A stretch of 60,537 nt of DNA from an uncultured Sutterella sp. (GTDB lineage: Bacteria > Pseudomonadota > Gammaproteobacteria > Burkholderiales > Burkholderiaceae_F): contig CAAGAT010000008.1 in NCBI GenBank assembly GCA_900767875.1, positions 1-60,537 of the forward strand, in the 5' to 3' direction. The notes under the pieces were generated by a model, which worked only from the letters and a program-made list of their open reading frames with translations, was not told where the DNA came from and did not search any database. This document shows positions 1 to 8,355 of the stretch, piece by piece (position 1 is the first letter of the stretch; each line of letters opens with the position of its first letter). Both the position numbers and the translations under genes were made by a program.

Positions 1-19
1 CCCGAAAGTCGGCTAATGC

Positions 20-1849
20 TTACTCAGAGTCTTCCGCCGGAAGGGTCTCTTCCAGATCCTTGACACCAAAGGTCTGCACTTCTTCGGAATACAGCATCTT
101 CAGGAACAGCTGATCGCGTTTGATCATCTCGGTCGACCAACGCTTTCGGGCGAACTCATTCTTCACCGTCACAGTTTCCACGCAGTCAAACCAAGCCATC
201 AAACCGCGCAACGTTGTTGCCTCAAGCCATTTCCGTACGCCGTCGTAGGCCTTGCGATCCTGTAGCGTAAGGTTCTCGTCAGCGGCAAGTCTGGCCGCTT
301 CGAGTCGCACCTTGTTGATGGCGGTCTGAAGAAAGAAGTGGTATCCCAGAGCCACCATCCTGCACAATTCCTTGCCGCGAACCTTTCGTACGCTCCAGAC
401 TCGAGCCCGATCGCCGTCGAGTTCGCTTTTGCTGACACGATACGATTCTTCGATGCGGTTGCGCATGCGGTAGCGCTTGAGCACAACCCAGGGATCCTTG
501 TGCTTGTTGCTCACGAGGCAGAAGATGCCGTAGTTTCGTTCTGCTCGCTGAAGCGCCTCTGTATTCATAGAAATTCGAAGCTTTCCGCCACGGCCGACAC
601 GTGTGCAAATCAAGTACTTTTCGGCGATCACCTGATCGGCATCGGAGAGAGCTTCAACGGAGACTCCGCTCTCAAGAATCTGCCTGACAGTCATCACTCT
701 CGTCTTGAGAGCTTCGCGGTCGATATGAGTACGGTTGGCATTGCGGTAGTAGTGCAGGTACAGGCGGAAGGTTTTCTTCTCGACGTCACCTTCGGTCCTT
801 TCGCCGCGGCTGCGCTCGCGAGTCCACGACAATTCCACCATGCGTGTACGCGACACGCCGTGCGTGGCATGATCAAACGGACAGATGCTGTCCCAGCCTT
901 CGAGTTGGCTCCGTACACTTGATCCATCCTCGTCAATCTCATCCAGATGCTTGGCGACCCAGGAGTCCGTCACCGTGACTCGTGCAGTGAATTGAATGTG
1001 GTTGCGCAGCATGTCCACGAGGTTGCCTTTCTTGGCAAACCCGTTGTCCACGATGAATTCAGGACTCTTCAAGCCATAGCTTTGGACACGCTTGATGGCG
1101 TTCTTCATGCAGGTCACGTCGGCCAGATTGCCCGGCTGCATTTCAAATGCGACAGGCAGGCGACTGAAGACCGAATAGAAAGTGCACAGCTTGAACGTGT
1201 GCAGATTGTCGCCGGCCTTGTTGAAGCCCGAGCGAATGTAGGGCTCGAGATTCTGCGAGTAGCTGGACGTTGTTGTGGAGTCAAAGGCGAGCACCGACGA
1301 ACCTTCTTCGCTCAGATGAGCGAGACGAGCAAACAGCGACTGCATGCCGGTTTCGTTGAGCCCCACTTGATCGAAGAGCTCATAGCAGACATCCGGACTG
1401 AGCCCGGGACGATAAGGCACGTCATGATCAAGCTGCCAGGAGTCGATGCGATTGACGGGATCGCCGGTAGCCACAAGATAGCGTGCTACTGAAAGGATCT
1501 TGTCGGCGTCACCGCCTGCGTTGAAGGAATGCCGTACGCATTCCTCCAGACCGGAGGACTTTCCGGCCCAGTCGAACAGATCAGACAAACCTGTGCGTGC
1601 ACGCGTGGCCGAAGGATTGTCGGCAGCAACGGGTTCTGCCGCCTGCGTCGGTTCGTTCTTCTTTCTCTTGGGGCGACAAGGGACAATCTGATTGGTTTCG
1701 GGGTCAATTTTGCCGATTCTCTCGGACTTGAGCACGACATTGTGTCCGAGTTTCGGGTCATAACGATATTGGCGGCGCTCAACATAGGTCACGCCACTCT
1801 TGTGACGAACCTTGACTTCTCGGACTTTGATGGGGAATTCGGCATCCAT
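20..1849 (-). CDS. IS4/IS1634-type DDE transposase, 609 aa
   Basis: Cuts and joins the insertion sequence that carries it. The RNase H-like core is recognisable: the first Asp is in FDSTTT (residue 190), the second in IVDNGF (residue 268), and the Y-x2-R-x3-E-x6-K signature of the IS4 superfamily is intact near residues 480-495 (YRMR...EE...SK). The N-terminal part (RHKSG...) is a small DNA-binding-type region, followed by a Lys-rich linker near residues 60-65. The ATG at 1849 has an AGGAGAG Shine-Dalgarno eight bases upstream. The length suits large IS1634 transposases and there is no internal stop, so the copy looks intact. Exact family assignment is inference from the motif. Confidence 0.92.
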   Translation of the reverse strand: MDAEFPIKVREVKVRHKSGVTYVERRQYRYDPKLGHNVVLKSERIGKIDPETNQIVPCRPKRKKNEPTQAAEPVAADNPSATRARTGLSDLFDWAGKSSGLEECVRHSFNAGGDADKILSVARYLVATGDPVNRIDSWQLDHDVPYRPGLSPDVCYELFDQVGLNETGMQSLFARLAHLSEEGSSVLAFDSTTTSSYSQNLEPYIRSGFNKAGDNLHTFKLCTFYSVFSRLPVAFEMQPGNLADVTCMKNAIKRVQSYGLKSPEFIVDNGFAKKGNLVDMLRNHIQFTARVTVTDSWVAKHLDEIDEDGSSVRSQLEGWDSICPFDHATHGVSRTRMVELSWTRERSRGERTEGDVEKKTFRLYLHYYRNANRTHIDREALKTRVMTVRQILESGVSVEALSDADQVIAEKYLICTRVGRGGKLRISMNTEALQRAERNYGIFCLVSNKHKDPWVVLKRYRMRNRIEESYRVSKSELDGDRARVWSVRKVRGKELCRMVALGYHFFLQTAINKVRLEAARLAADENLTLQDRKAYDGVRKWLEATTLRGLMAWFDCVETVTVKNEFARKRWSTEMIKRDQLFLKMLYSEEVQTFGVKDLEETLPAEDSE

Positions 1850-1866
1850 AACGACTCTCCTGCTAA

Positions 1867-1904
1867 TGGGTGTACATTATAGCATAACACACCCATTTTT
1901 GCAA
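1867..1904 (-). promoter_or_regulatory. Transposase promoter with palindromic operator-like arms
   Basis: Read on the minus strand there is a -35 TTGCAA (1899-1904), a 17-bp spacer and a -10 TATAAT (1876-1881) preceded by TGC, i.e. an extended -10. The -10 sits between arms TGGGTGT and ACACCCA (1867-1873 and 1889-1895), which could serve as an autoregulatory site; that role is inference. Confidence 0.7.
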
Positions 1905-1930
1905 ACAAAAAAGCCCTGAAGAATCAGGGC
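1905..1930 (-). terminator. Hairpin plus T-run at IS boundary
   Basis: A perfect 7-bp stem GCCCTGA/TCAGGGC with an AGAA loop (1913-1930) is followed on the minus strand by TTTTTTG. It lies immediately upstream of the transposase promoter and would block transcription entering from outside. Confidence 0.7.
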
Positions 1931-2018
1931 AAATTTAAGAATTCAGCCTCGGAGAGATTGAGTGAGGTGTGTATTCGACGACTTTCAAGTTAGAACGCGC
2001 TCATGCCGAGCGCACCCC

Positions 2019-2061
2019 AAAAAATACCGCCCCGGCGAGAAAACCCGTGGGGCGGTGTTTT
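2019..2061 (-). terminator. Terminator downstream of frdB
   Basis: Stem ACCGCCCC/GGGGCGGT (2026-2033 with 2049-2056) is flanked by A-rich sequence on the left and TTTTT on the right, so it can act in both directions. It ends the frdAB transcript. Confidence 0.8.
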
Positions 2062-2116
2062 TGACCGAACCGGACGGGCGCCCTAAGGCACCCGAACCGG
2101 ATCAGGCACGAAGCGA

Positions 2117-2923
2117 TCAAGCGGCCTTGATCGGGATCTTCTTGCCGGTCTTGGGCGTGGGAAGAACCTTGTCGTAGTTCTTGATGCCCTGTTCGGCCAT
2201 CTTGCGGCGGATGAAGGCGATCTGCGTCTTGAGGGGCAGATCCTTCGGGCAGAAGTCGTGGCAAGCCAGCAGGGACATGCAGCCGAACACGCCCGAGTCA
2301 TCACCGATGACGTCGTAGAAGTCGCCGTCGTTACGCGTGTCGCGCGGATCGAGACGGAAGCGGGCGATCTTGTTGATGGCCACGCCGCCGGCGAAGTCCG
2401 GACGCAGGCGAACCGTACCGCAACCGGCGATACAGCAGCCGCATTCCACGCAGCGGTCGAGCAGGTAGATGTCTTCGGCCAGCTGCGGATCCATCGGCTC
2501 TTCCTTCTTGCGAAGGTCGATTTCTTCCGTCTTCATGTGAACCCACGTTTCCATGCGTTCGGACATGTTGCGCATCCACTTGCCCGTGTTCACGGACAGG
2601 TCGCCGATGAGTTCGAACGCCGGCAGCGGGGCGAGCGTGAATTCGGTCGGCAGGTCGCGCGTCAGGGTACGGCAGGCCAGACCGGGCTTGCCGTTGATCA
2701 GCATTGCGCAGCTGCCGCAGATGCCGGCACGGCACACGAAGTCGAACTGAAGGGTGGGATCCTGATGGTCGCGCAGTTCATTGAGCAGAATGAACAGCGT
2801 CATCGAATCCGCTTCTTCGCATTCAAACGTCTGCATGTGCGGCACGCTTGCGGGATCAGCCGGGTTGTAGCGCAGGATGCTGATCTTGAGCATGCGGTGC
2901 TGCTTCTTCACTTGAGTACTCAT
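2117..2923 (-). CDS. frdB: Fumarate reductase iron-sulfur subunit FrdB, 268 aa
   Basis: Carries electrons from the quinol side to the FAD of FrdA during fumarate respiration. The N-terminal ferredoxin domain has the [2Fe-2S] cysteines C64, C69, C72 and C84 (CRAGICGSC). The C-terminal domain has the [4Fe-4S] set C158-x2-C161-x2-C164-x3-C168 and the [3Fe-4S] set around C215, C221 and C225 (ACHDFCPK). Overall it resembles the Wolinella/Campylobacter FrdB class (such as LPAFELI...LSVNTGKW) more than the E. coli enzyme. It begins 19 bases after frdA. The tail GKKIPIKAA is basic. The ATG at 2923 is preceded by an AGGAGCT-type Shine-Dalgarno. Confidence 0.93.
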   Translation of the reverse strand: MSTQVKKQHRMLKISILRYNPADPASVPHMQTFECEEADSMTLFILLNELRDHQDPTLQFDFVCRAGICGSCAMLINGKPGLACRTLTRDLPTEFTLAPLPAFELIGDLSVNTGKWMRNMSERMETWVHMKTEEIDLRKKEEPMDPQLAEDIYLLDRCVECGCCIAGCGTVRLRPDFAGGVAINKIARFRLDPRDTRNDGDFYDVIGDDSGVFGCMSLLACHDFCPKDLPLKTQIAFIRRKMAEQGIKNYDKVLPTPKTGKKIPIKAA

Positions 2924-2942
2924 TTCAGTCAGCTCCTAGTCA

Positions 2943-4928
2943 TTAAGCGAGGGGTTCGTCGATGCGTTCGTTCTTACCCTGCAGGCGCTTGGGCAGCAGA
3001 GCGTGGAACGGCATGATCGCATCCTGGATGGCGTAACGGTCGGCACCTTCGGCTTCCATCTTGGCGCGGATGGCGTCGACTTCGGCCTGGCGCTTCGGGG
3101 TTTCGGGGTTATCGATGTAGTTCTTGGCACCGTAACCACGCCAGCCCGGCGGCAGTTCCATCTTGCTGATGTCGAGCTTTTCGTACGTCAGGGTCGGCAG
3201 CGTGTCGTTTTCGTTCTTCCACGTGGCGATCGTGCGGGACAGCCATTCGGCGTCGTTACGCACCGGGTAGTCTTCGCGGAAGTGAGCGCCACGGCTTTCC
3301 TTACGTGCAGCGGCACCGCAGGCGATGGTCAGGGCGACCTTGAGCATCTTGCGGGTGCGGTAGGCGTACACGAGTTCGGGGTTGTTGCCGGCCTTGTCCT
3401 TGCAGGAGACCTTGTAGGTCTTCTTGAGGAGGTCTTCGAGTTCGGAAACGGCGCTTTCCATGTCCGCACCGCGGCGGAAAATGCCGATCTTGCTCGTCAT
3501 CAGATCCTGCATGCGCGTACGGATGGCGACCATGTCTTCCGTACCGGCGTTCTTGATGAAGCCGTCGAGTTCGTTCTGAACCTTGGCGATCGAGTCGTAG
3601 ATGACCGAGGTCGGGATGTCGATGCCGTTTTCGGGCTTGTCGCAGAAGTCGGCGATGAATTCACCGACGATCATGCCGGCCACCACGGTTTCGGCCACGG
3701 AGTTGCCGCCGAGGCGGTTAAAGCCATGCATATCCCAGCAGGAGGCTTCGCCGGCGGCGAACAGCCCCTTGAGCTGACGGGATTCGCCCGTGTAGTTCGT
3801 GCGCACGCCGCCCATCGTATAGTGCTGGGCCGGACGCACCGGTATCCATTCCTTCGTCGGGTCAACGCCGAGGAAGTAGTGGCAGATTTCGTAGACTTCG
3901 CGCAGGTTGTGCTTGATGTGGTGTTCGCCCAGAAGCGTGATGTCCAGCCAGATGTGTTCGCCGAAGCGACCCTTCACACCCTTGCCCTGGGCAATACGTT
4001 CTTCCATACGGCGGGAAACCACGTCGCGGGAGGCGAGTTCCTTCTTTTCCGGTTCAACGTCGGGCATGAAGCGATGGCCGTCGACGTCGCGCAGCAGACC
4101 GCCGTCACCGCGGCAGCCTTCCGTCACCAGAATGCCGGCCGGGAAGATGCCGGTCGGGTGGAACTGAACGGCTTCCATGTTGCCCAGACCGGCCACGCCG
4201 GATTCCAGAGCGATCGCATGGCCCGTGCCTTCGCAGATCTGAGCGTTCGTCGTCACGCGGAAGAGCTTGCCGGCACCGCCCGTGGCGATGGCCGTGGCCT
4301 TTGCCACGTAGGCGTACAGCTCGCCCGTGATCAGATCACGCACCACGGCACCGTAGCAGCGCTTGCCGTCGTGAATCAGGGAAAGGGCTTCGACGCGTTC
4401 GATCACCGGCACGTGCTCGGCGATGACGCGGTCGGACACGGCATTGAGCATGGCGTGACCCGTGCCGTCGGACACGAAGCACGTACGCCACTTCTTGGTG
4501 CCGCCGAAGTCGCGCTGACCGATCAGGCCGGCGGCTTCCTTGCGTTCGGTAATGGTGACCTTTTCACCATTGATGATCACCTGACGGTCACCCGGGGTGA
4601 TGCGGCTCCAGGGCACGCCCCAGGCAGCCAGTTCACGCACGGCCTTCGGGGAGGTGTTCACGAACATGCGAACCACGTCCTGGTCGGCACCCCAGTCGGA
4701 ACCGCGGACGGTATCGGCAAAGTGAATGTCTTCGTTGTCGCCGACACCCTTAATGACGTTGGCCAGGGATGCCTGCATGCCGCCCTGCGCCGCCTTGGAG
4801 TGGGAGCGCTTCGGAGGCACCAGCGACAAAACGATGGAGTCGTGACCGCGACGCTTGGCGGCAACCGCCATGCGCAGACCGGCCAGACCGCCACCGATCA
4901 CCAGTACGTCGGTGTAAACAATCTTCAT
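2943..4928 (-). CDS. frdA: Fumarate reductase/succinate dehydrogenase flavoprotein FrdA, 661 aa
   Basis: Reduces fumarate to succinate on a covalently bound FAD in the cytoplasm. Seen: the nucleotide-binding GGGLAG near residue 12; the HSKAAQGG segment whose His carries FAD in this family; HPTG, RGDGG, SRDVVSRR, HYTMGG and NRLGGNS, which supply substrate-binding and proton-delivery residues. Length matches epsilon-type FrdA (about 656 aa). An in-frame start at 4991 exists, but ATG 4928 (MKIVYTD) has AAGGAGA at ideal spacing and aligns with the family N-terminus. frdB follows in the same operon. No cytochrome b anchor gene precedes or follows within view, which is unusual for this class. Confidence 0.95.
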   Translation of the reverse strand: MKIVYTDVLVIGGGLAGLRMAVAAKRRGHDSIVLSLVPPKRSHSKAAQGGMQASLANVIKGVGDNEDIHFADTVRGSDWGADQDVVRMFVNTSPKAVRELAAWGVPWSRITPGDRQVIINGEKVTITERKEAAGLIGQRDFGGTKKWRTCFVSDGTGHAMLNAVSDRVIAEHVPVIERVEALSLIHDGKRCYGAVVRDLITGELYAYVAKATAIATGGAGKLFRVTTNAQICEGTGHAIALESGVAGLGNMEAVQFHPTGIFPAGILVTEGCRGDGGLLRDVDGHRFMPDVEPEKKELASRDVVSRRMEERIAQGKGVKGRFGEHIWLDITLLGEHHIKHNLREVYEICHYFLGVDPTKEWIPVRPAQHYTMGGVRTNYTGESRQLKGLFAAGEASCWDMHGFNRLGGNSVAETVVAGMIVGEFIADFCDKPENGIDIPTSVIYDSIAKVQNELDGFIKNAGTEDMVAIRTRMQDLMTSKIGIFRRGADMESAVSELEDLLKKTYKVSCKDKAGNNPELVYAYRTRKMLKVALTIACGAAARKESRGAHFREDYPVRNDAEWLSRTIATWKNENDTLPTLTYEKLDISKMELPPGWRGYGAKNYIDNPETPKRQAEVDAIRAKMEAEGADRYAIQDAIMPFHALLPKRLQGKNERIDEPLA

Positions 4929-5080
4929 TTCAAGGTCTCCTTGATCCGTTAAATGGATCCGCTTGAATCGGAGCACGGTCCGAAACCGCACACGTCTAAA
5001 AGCAGGGTCAAATAACTTACTTCTTCCTCAGATGTCGCCCGCAGGCCTCAGGGCCCGCCGGCAGCGCACGACTGCATGTT

Positions 5081-5126
5081 ATTCCCGGGGAATGCATTTG
5101 GTCATGCCAATGGGTCTCTGCATGAC
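5081..5126. repeat. Two adjacent inverted repeats in the frdA upstream region
   Basis: ATTCCC-G-GGGAAT (5081-5093) is an odd-length perfect palindrome. It is followed by GTCATGC (5101-5107) pairing with GCATGAC (5120-5126). They could be protein-binding sites or RNA hairpins in the frdA leader. Confidence 0.6.
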
Positions 5127-5164
5127 ATAACCCCAAGCGGCAAGGCCGTGTTTACACAGTCCCG

Positions 5165-5178
5165 ACGCCGATCGGCGT
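5165..5178. promoter_or_regulatory. Perfect 14-bp palindrome, candidate operator
   Basis: ACGCCGATCGGCGT is fully self-complementary. It lies 237 bp upstream of the frdA start. The cognate regulator is unknown. Confidence 0.45.
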
Positions 5179-5224
5179 ATGTCCCGGTTCAATCGGCGCA
5201 CCGCGTGGGGGCGGCGGCGCCGCA

Positions 5225-5276
5225 TTCGAAACTGCGAGATCCCTTGTTCCGTCGCCAACGGCGGATCAGTTTCGAA
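5225..5276. repeat. Long inverted repeat, nested hairpin
   Basis: TTCGAAACTG (5225-5234) pairs perfectly with CAGTTTCGAA (5267-5276). Inside it GATCC pairs with GGATC and GCC-aac-GGC forms a further small stem, so the whole can fold as a branched or extended hairpin. Confidence 0.65.
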
Positions 5277-5748
5277 CGCATAAAACCATCGGAGGGTTAT
5301 CGACTCCCAATGTGTTTAGGCAATTCTACCTAGATTCGGAAGAACTTTGGCAAAAAAGCCTCCCGCCATCGGGTACCGAGATACCAAAACGTTCCGCAGT
5401 CTACGATTTTGTACCACCTCGGAACTATCGGGAAAAACCCTAGGCCACTTGGACTAGATTTACATAGTTTTTATTTTAATTCAAATCACTACCTAGATCT
5501 TTGCAAAACTTGGAAAGTTTGCATTGGATCAAAGAAGCGGCGATTTTTACCCCAAAGCCCCTTGAGATATATTTATTTATAGGTATTTTTGCGTATAAAA
5601 GACAAAACTCCCATTGCCAACGGTGGTATGGCGCGCGTACCCTCAGAGCGATTGAAAGAATCTATCGCGTCCAAAAGTTTGCTAGGATAGTGCGCATCGA
5701 TTTTTGCGGCCCTTCGGCCGCGCACGCACGCCCACAGGGACAAAAAAA

Positions 5749-6123
5749 ATGAACACGATCATCACCACCACCAACGCGCCGGCCGCCGTCGGCCCCTACT
5801 CTCAGGCCGTCAAGGCGGGCAACACCCTTTACTGCTCCGGCCAGATTGGCCTCGTGCCCGCCACGGGCGCGCTTGTTGAGGGCGTCACCGCGCAGGCCGA
5901 ACAGGCCTTCACGAACCTCAAAGCGGTGTTGGCCGAAGCCGGCGCCCAAATCACCGACGTCGTCAAGATCAGCATCTTCATCACCGACATCAACGACTTT
6001 GCCAAGGTCAACGAAGTGATGGCCAAACACTGCCCGCAGCCCTATCCGGCGCGCAGCTGCATGCAGGTGGCGGCCCTTCCCAAGGGCGCCCTCGTTGAGG
6101 TCGAAGCCATCGCCATTTTCTGA
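5749..6123 (+). CDS. ridA: RidA family enamine/imine deaminase, 124 aa
   Basis: Hydrolyses reactive enamine/imine intermediates such as those made by PLP-dependent dehydratases, releasing 2-ketoacids and ammonia. The family signature is clear: GPYSQAV near the N-terminus, GQIGL, and the substrate-binding Arg in YPARSCMQV towards the C-terminus. Length is typical (about 125 aa). The first ATG follows an A-rich stretch (GGGACAAAAAAA), which fits a weak GGGA Shine-Dalgarno. recG follows 73 bp later on the same strand. Confidence 0.93.
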   Translation: MNTIITTTNAPAAVGPYSQAVKAGNTLYCSGQIGLVPATGALVEGVTAQAEQAFTNLKAVLAEAGAQITDVVKISIFITDINDFAKVNEVMAKHCPQPYPARSCMQVAALPKGALVEVEAIAIF

Positions 6124-6196
6124 TCGACTCAAACGCAACGGCACACAGCTTCCATCCGTTGAAGTCAAACAAACGCTCCAAAAGGCGCCGTCCGCA

Positions 6197-8299
6197 ATGA
6201 CCGAACCCATTAAAAACGACGCAAAATCAAAGCCTAAGAGTGACGGCGGCACAAAAAAACAAGCCAAGGTGACCGTGGCCGAGCGCGTTGCGCGCATGGG
6301 CCTTGTCAACGACTGGGACTTTGTGCTGCATCTGCCGCTGCGCTACGAGGACGAAACGCGCATCACCCCGATTGCCCAAACCAATCCGGGCGAGTGGGTG
6401 CAGATTCAGGCCACGGTTCTCGGACGCCGGACGGTGGGCGGGCGCTTTCTGCAGCTCATCGTCAAGGTCGCCGACGGCACCGGCGAGCTCGAACTGCGCT
6501 TTTTGCACTTCACCCCCAAGATGATGGAGCGCTTTAAGACGGGCGTGCGCCTGCGCCTGTCGGGCCAAGCCCTCGAGCAGCCGCCGCAGTACGGCGGAGG
6601 CCTTCAGATCCTGCATCCAAAGATCAAGGATCCGATCGAAAACGCCGAGGATCTACCCACGACCCTCACGCCCGTCTACCCGGCGGGCGAATACATCACG
6701 CAGGCGTGGCTGCGAAAGCGCATCGACCGGGCGATGCTCGACGTGGACCTCACGGACATCGTCCCCAACGCCTTTACAGCCCCGCTGAGCCTGCCGAGCC
6801 TGTCGCAAGCCCTCAAGAGCCTGCACCACCCGCTGCCGGGCGCCGACTTTGAGGCCTACAGCGAGCGTCGCACCCCCGAGTGGCGGCGTCTGAAGTTTGA
6901 CGAGTTGCTCGCGCAGCAGATCACGTTGCGCCATGCCCGCAGCCTCAAAAACAATCTCCAAGCTCCGATCCTGACCGGAGCCGCGGGGGGCTATCAGGAA
7001 AAACTCACCGCCTCCCTGCCCTTTACCCTCACCGGGGCGCAGTCGCGCGTTCTCGAGGAAGTCTTTGCCGACATGGCCAAGGGCACCCCGATGAACCGCC
7101 TCGTGCAGGGCGACGTGGGCTGCGGCAAGACGATCGTGGCGGCCCTCTCGGCCCTGCGCTCCGTCGACAGCGGCTATCAGACCGCGCTGATGGCGCCCAC
7201 GGAAATTCTGGCCGAACAGCATTTCGACAAGCTCCGAGCCCTGCTCGAGCCGCTGGGCGTAAAAATCGAACTGCTCGTCGGCTCCCTCAAAGCCAAAGCC
7301 AAGGCGCAGTGCCAGGAGCGCATCGCCTCGGGCGAAGCACAGGTCGTTGTGGGCACGCACGCGCTCATTCAGGAGGCGGTGGCTTTTTATAAGCTCGGCT
7401 TGTCGATCGTCGACGAGCAGCACCGCTTCGGCGTCTCGCAGCGCCTCAAACTGCGAAGCTCCAACCAAGACGGCGTGCTGCCGCACCTGCTGATGCTCTC
7501 GGCCACCCCCATTCCGCGCACGCTGGCGATGAGCTACCTGGCCGACATCGACGTGTCGGTCATCGACGAGCTGCCGCCGGGGCGCACGCCCATCGTCACA
7601 ACGCTCGTCAGTATGGACCGCATGGCCGAAGTGACGGCGGCGGTGCGCCGCGCCGTCTCCTCGGGCTCGCAGGTGTACTGGGTCTGTCCCCTCATCGAAG
7701 ACAGCGACAAGTCGGATCTGACCGCGGCCACGCTGCGGTACAACTCCCTCACGCAGGAGCTGCCGGAATGCCGCGCCGCCCTCGTGCACGGGGCCATGTC
7801 GCCCGAAGAAAAGCAAAGCGTGATGAGCGCCTTTGCCGCCGGGGACGTCGACATTTTGGTCGCCACCACCGTCATCGAAGTGGGCGTGGACGTCCCGAAC
7901 GCCTCTGTGATGATCATCGAGCATGCCGAGCGGTTTGGCCTCTCGCAGCTGCATCAGCTCCGAGGCCGCGTCGGGCGCGGCAGCAAAAAGAGCTTTTGTC
8001 TGCTCCTGTATTCGCCCGCCCTCTCGCAGGTCGGCCGCGAGCGACTGAGCGTCATTCGTGCGAGCACCGACGGCTTTGAAATCGCCCGCGAGGATCTGCG
8101 TCTGCGCGGCCCGGGCGAATTCATGGGCGCACGGCAGTCGGGCGCGCCCCTGCTGCGCTTTGCCGACCTTGATGCCGATGCCGCCCTTTTAGAAGCGGCA
8201 CGCAACGACGCGCAGACGTGGCTGACGCACGACCCGCAGGGCGCGCTCAAACACGCCAAACGCTGGTTTGCCGCCTCGGGCGAATTCCTACAGGCCTGA
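6197..8299 (+). CDS. recG: ATP-dependent DNA helicase RecG, 700 aa
   Basis: Remodels stalled replication forks and branch-migrates Holliday junctions. An N-terminal wedge/OB-fold domain (about residues 1-230) is followed by two RecA-like motor domains: Walker A GDVGCGKT, motif II DEQH, motif III SATPIPRT and the C-terminal QLRGRVGRG motif. Length agrees with RecG (about 690 aa). The frame is open further upstream, overlapping ridA, but ATG 6197 gives the expected length; the Lys-rich N-terminal 30 residues are extra. No clear Shine-Dalgarno is visible, so the start is moderately sure. Confidence 0.95.
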   Translation: MTEPIKNDAKSKPKSDGGTKKQAKVTVAERVARMGLVNDWDFVLHLPLRYEDETRITPIAQTNPGEWVQIQATVLGRRTVGGRFLQLIVKVADGTGELELRFLHFTPKMMERFKTGVRLRLSGQALEQPPQYGGGLQILHPKIKDPIENAEDLPTTLTPVYPAGEYITQAWLRKRIDRAMLDVDLTDIVPNAFTAPLSLPSLSQALKSLHHPLPGADFEAYSERRTPEWRRLKFDELLAQQITLRHARSLKNNLQAPILTGAAGGYQEKLTASLPFTLTGAQSRVLEEVFADMAKGTPMNRLVQGDVGCGKTIVAALSALRSVDSGYQTALMAPTEILAEQHFDKLRALLEPLGVKIELLVGSLKAKAKAQCQERIASGEAQVVVGTHALIQEAVAFYKLGLSIVDEQHRFGVSQRLKLRSSNQDGVLPHLLMLSATPIPRTLAMSYLADIDVSVIDELPPGRTPIVTTLVSMDRMAEVTAAVRRAVSSGSQVYWVCPLIEDSDKSDLTAATLRYNSLTQELPECRAALVHGAMSPEEKQSVMSAFAAGDVDILVATTVIEVGVDVPNASVMIIEHAERFGLSQLHQLRGRVGRGSKKSFCLLLYSPALSQVGRERLSVIRASTDGFEIAREDLRLRGPGEFMGARQSGAPLLRFADLDADAALLEAARNDAQTWLTHDPQGALKHAKRWFAASGEFLQA

Positions 8300-8355
8300 C
8301 GAAATCCCGAACCCTTTTCCAAGCGCACGAAGCAATTAGCTAAGGAACCGAGAAC

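Larger units (their letters stand above)
1..1930 (-). mobile_element. IS4-superfamily insertion sequence (IS1634-like), cut by window edge
   Basis: The element consists of one large transposase gene, its promoter and an upstream hairpin with a T-run that would stop read-through from outside. The transposase stop lies only 19 bases from the left edge, so that terminus is not in view and terminal inverted repeats and target duplication could not be established. The right boundary is placed provisionally at the hairpin ending at 1930. It sits downstream of frdB on the same strand; the frd terminator at 2019-2061 separates the two. Confidence 0.75.
4929..5748 (-). promoter_or_regulatory. Long palindrome-rich intergenic region upstream of frdA and ridA
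   Basis: This 820-bp divergent intergenic region has no convincing coding sequence; short open frames at 5076-5333 and 5501-5752 have no family resemblance. Between 5080 and 5280 it contains several inverted repeats listed separately. On the minus strand, a CCCG/CGGG hairpin followed by AGGCTTTTTTG (about 5352-5376) resembles a weak intrinsic terminator or attenuator in an frdA leader. The segment 5460-5600 is AT-rich and probably contains the promoters for both directions. Confidence 0.5.

Noticed and set aside
1..1930. Terminal inverted repeats of the left IS
   Set aside because: The outer end is cut off by the window, so no pair could be demonstrated.
3003..4952. Very long open frame antisense to frdA (and similar ones over feoB, pepA, amidohydrolase)
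   Set aside because: They mirror GC-rich codon positions of well-supported genes, show no family features and are rich in His/Val/Gly as expected for antisense shadows.
5076..5333. Candidate frdC in the region upstream of frdA
   Set aside because: The frame encodes no membrane helices or haem-ligand His pattern and lies on the opposite strand.
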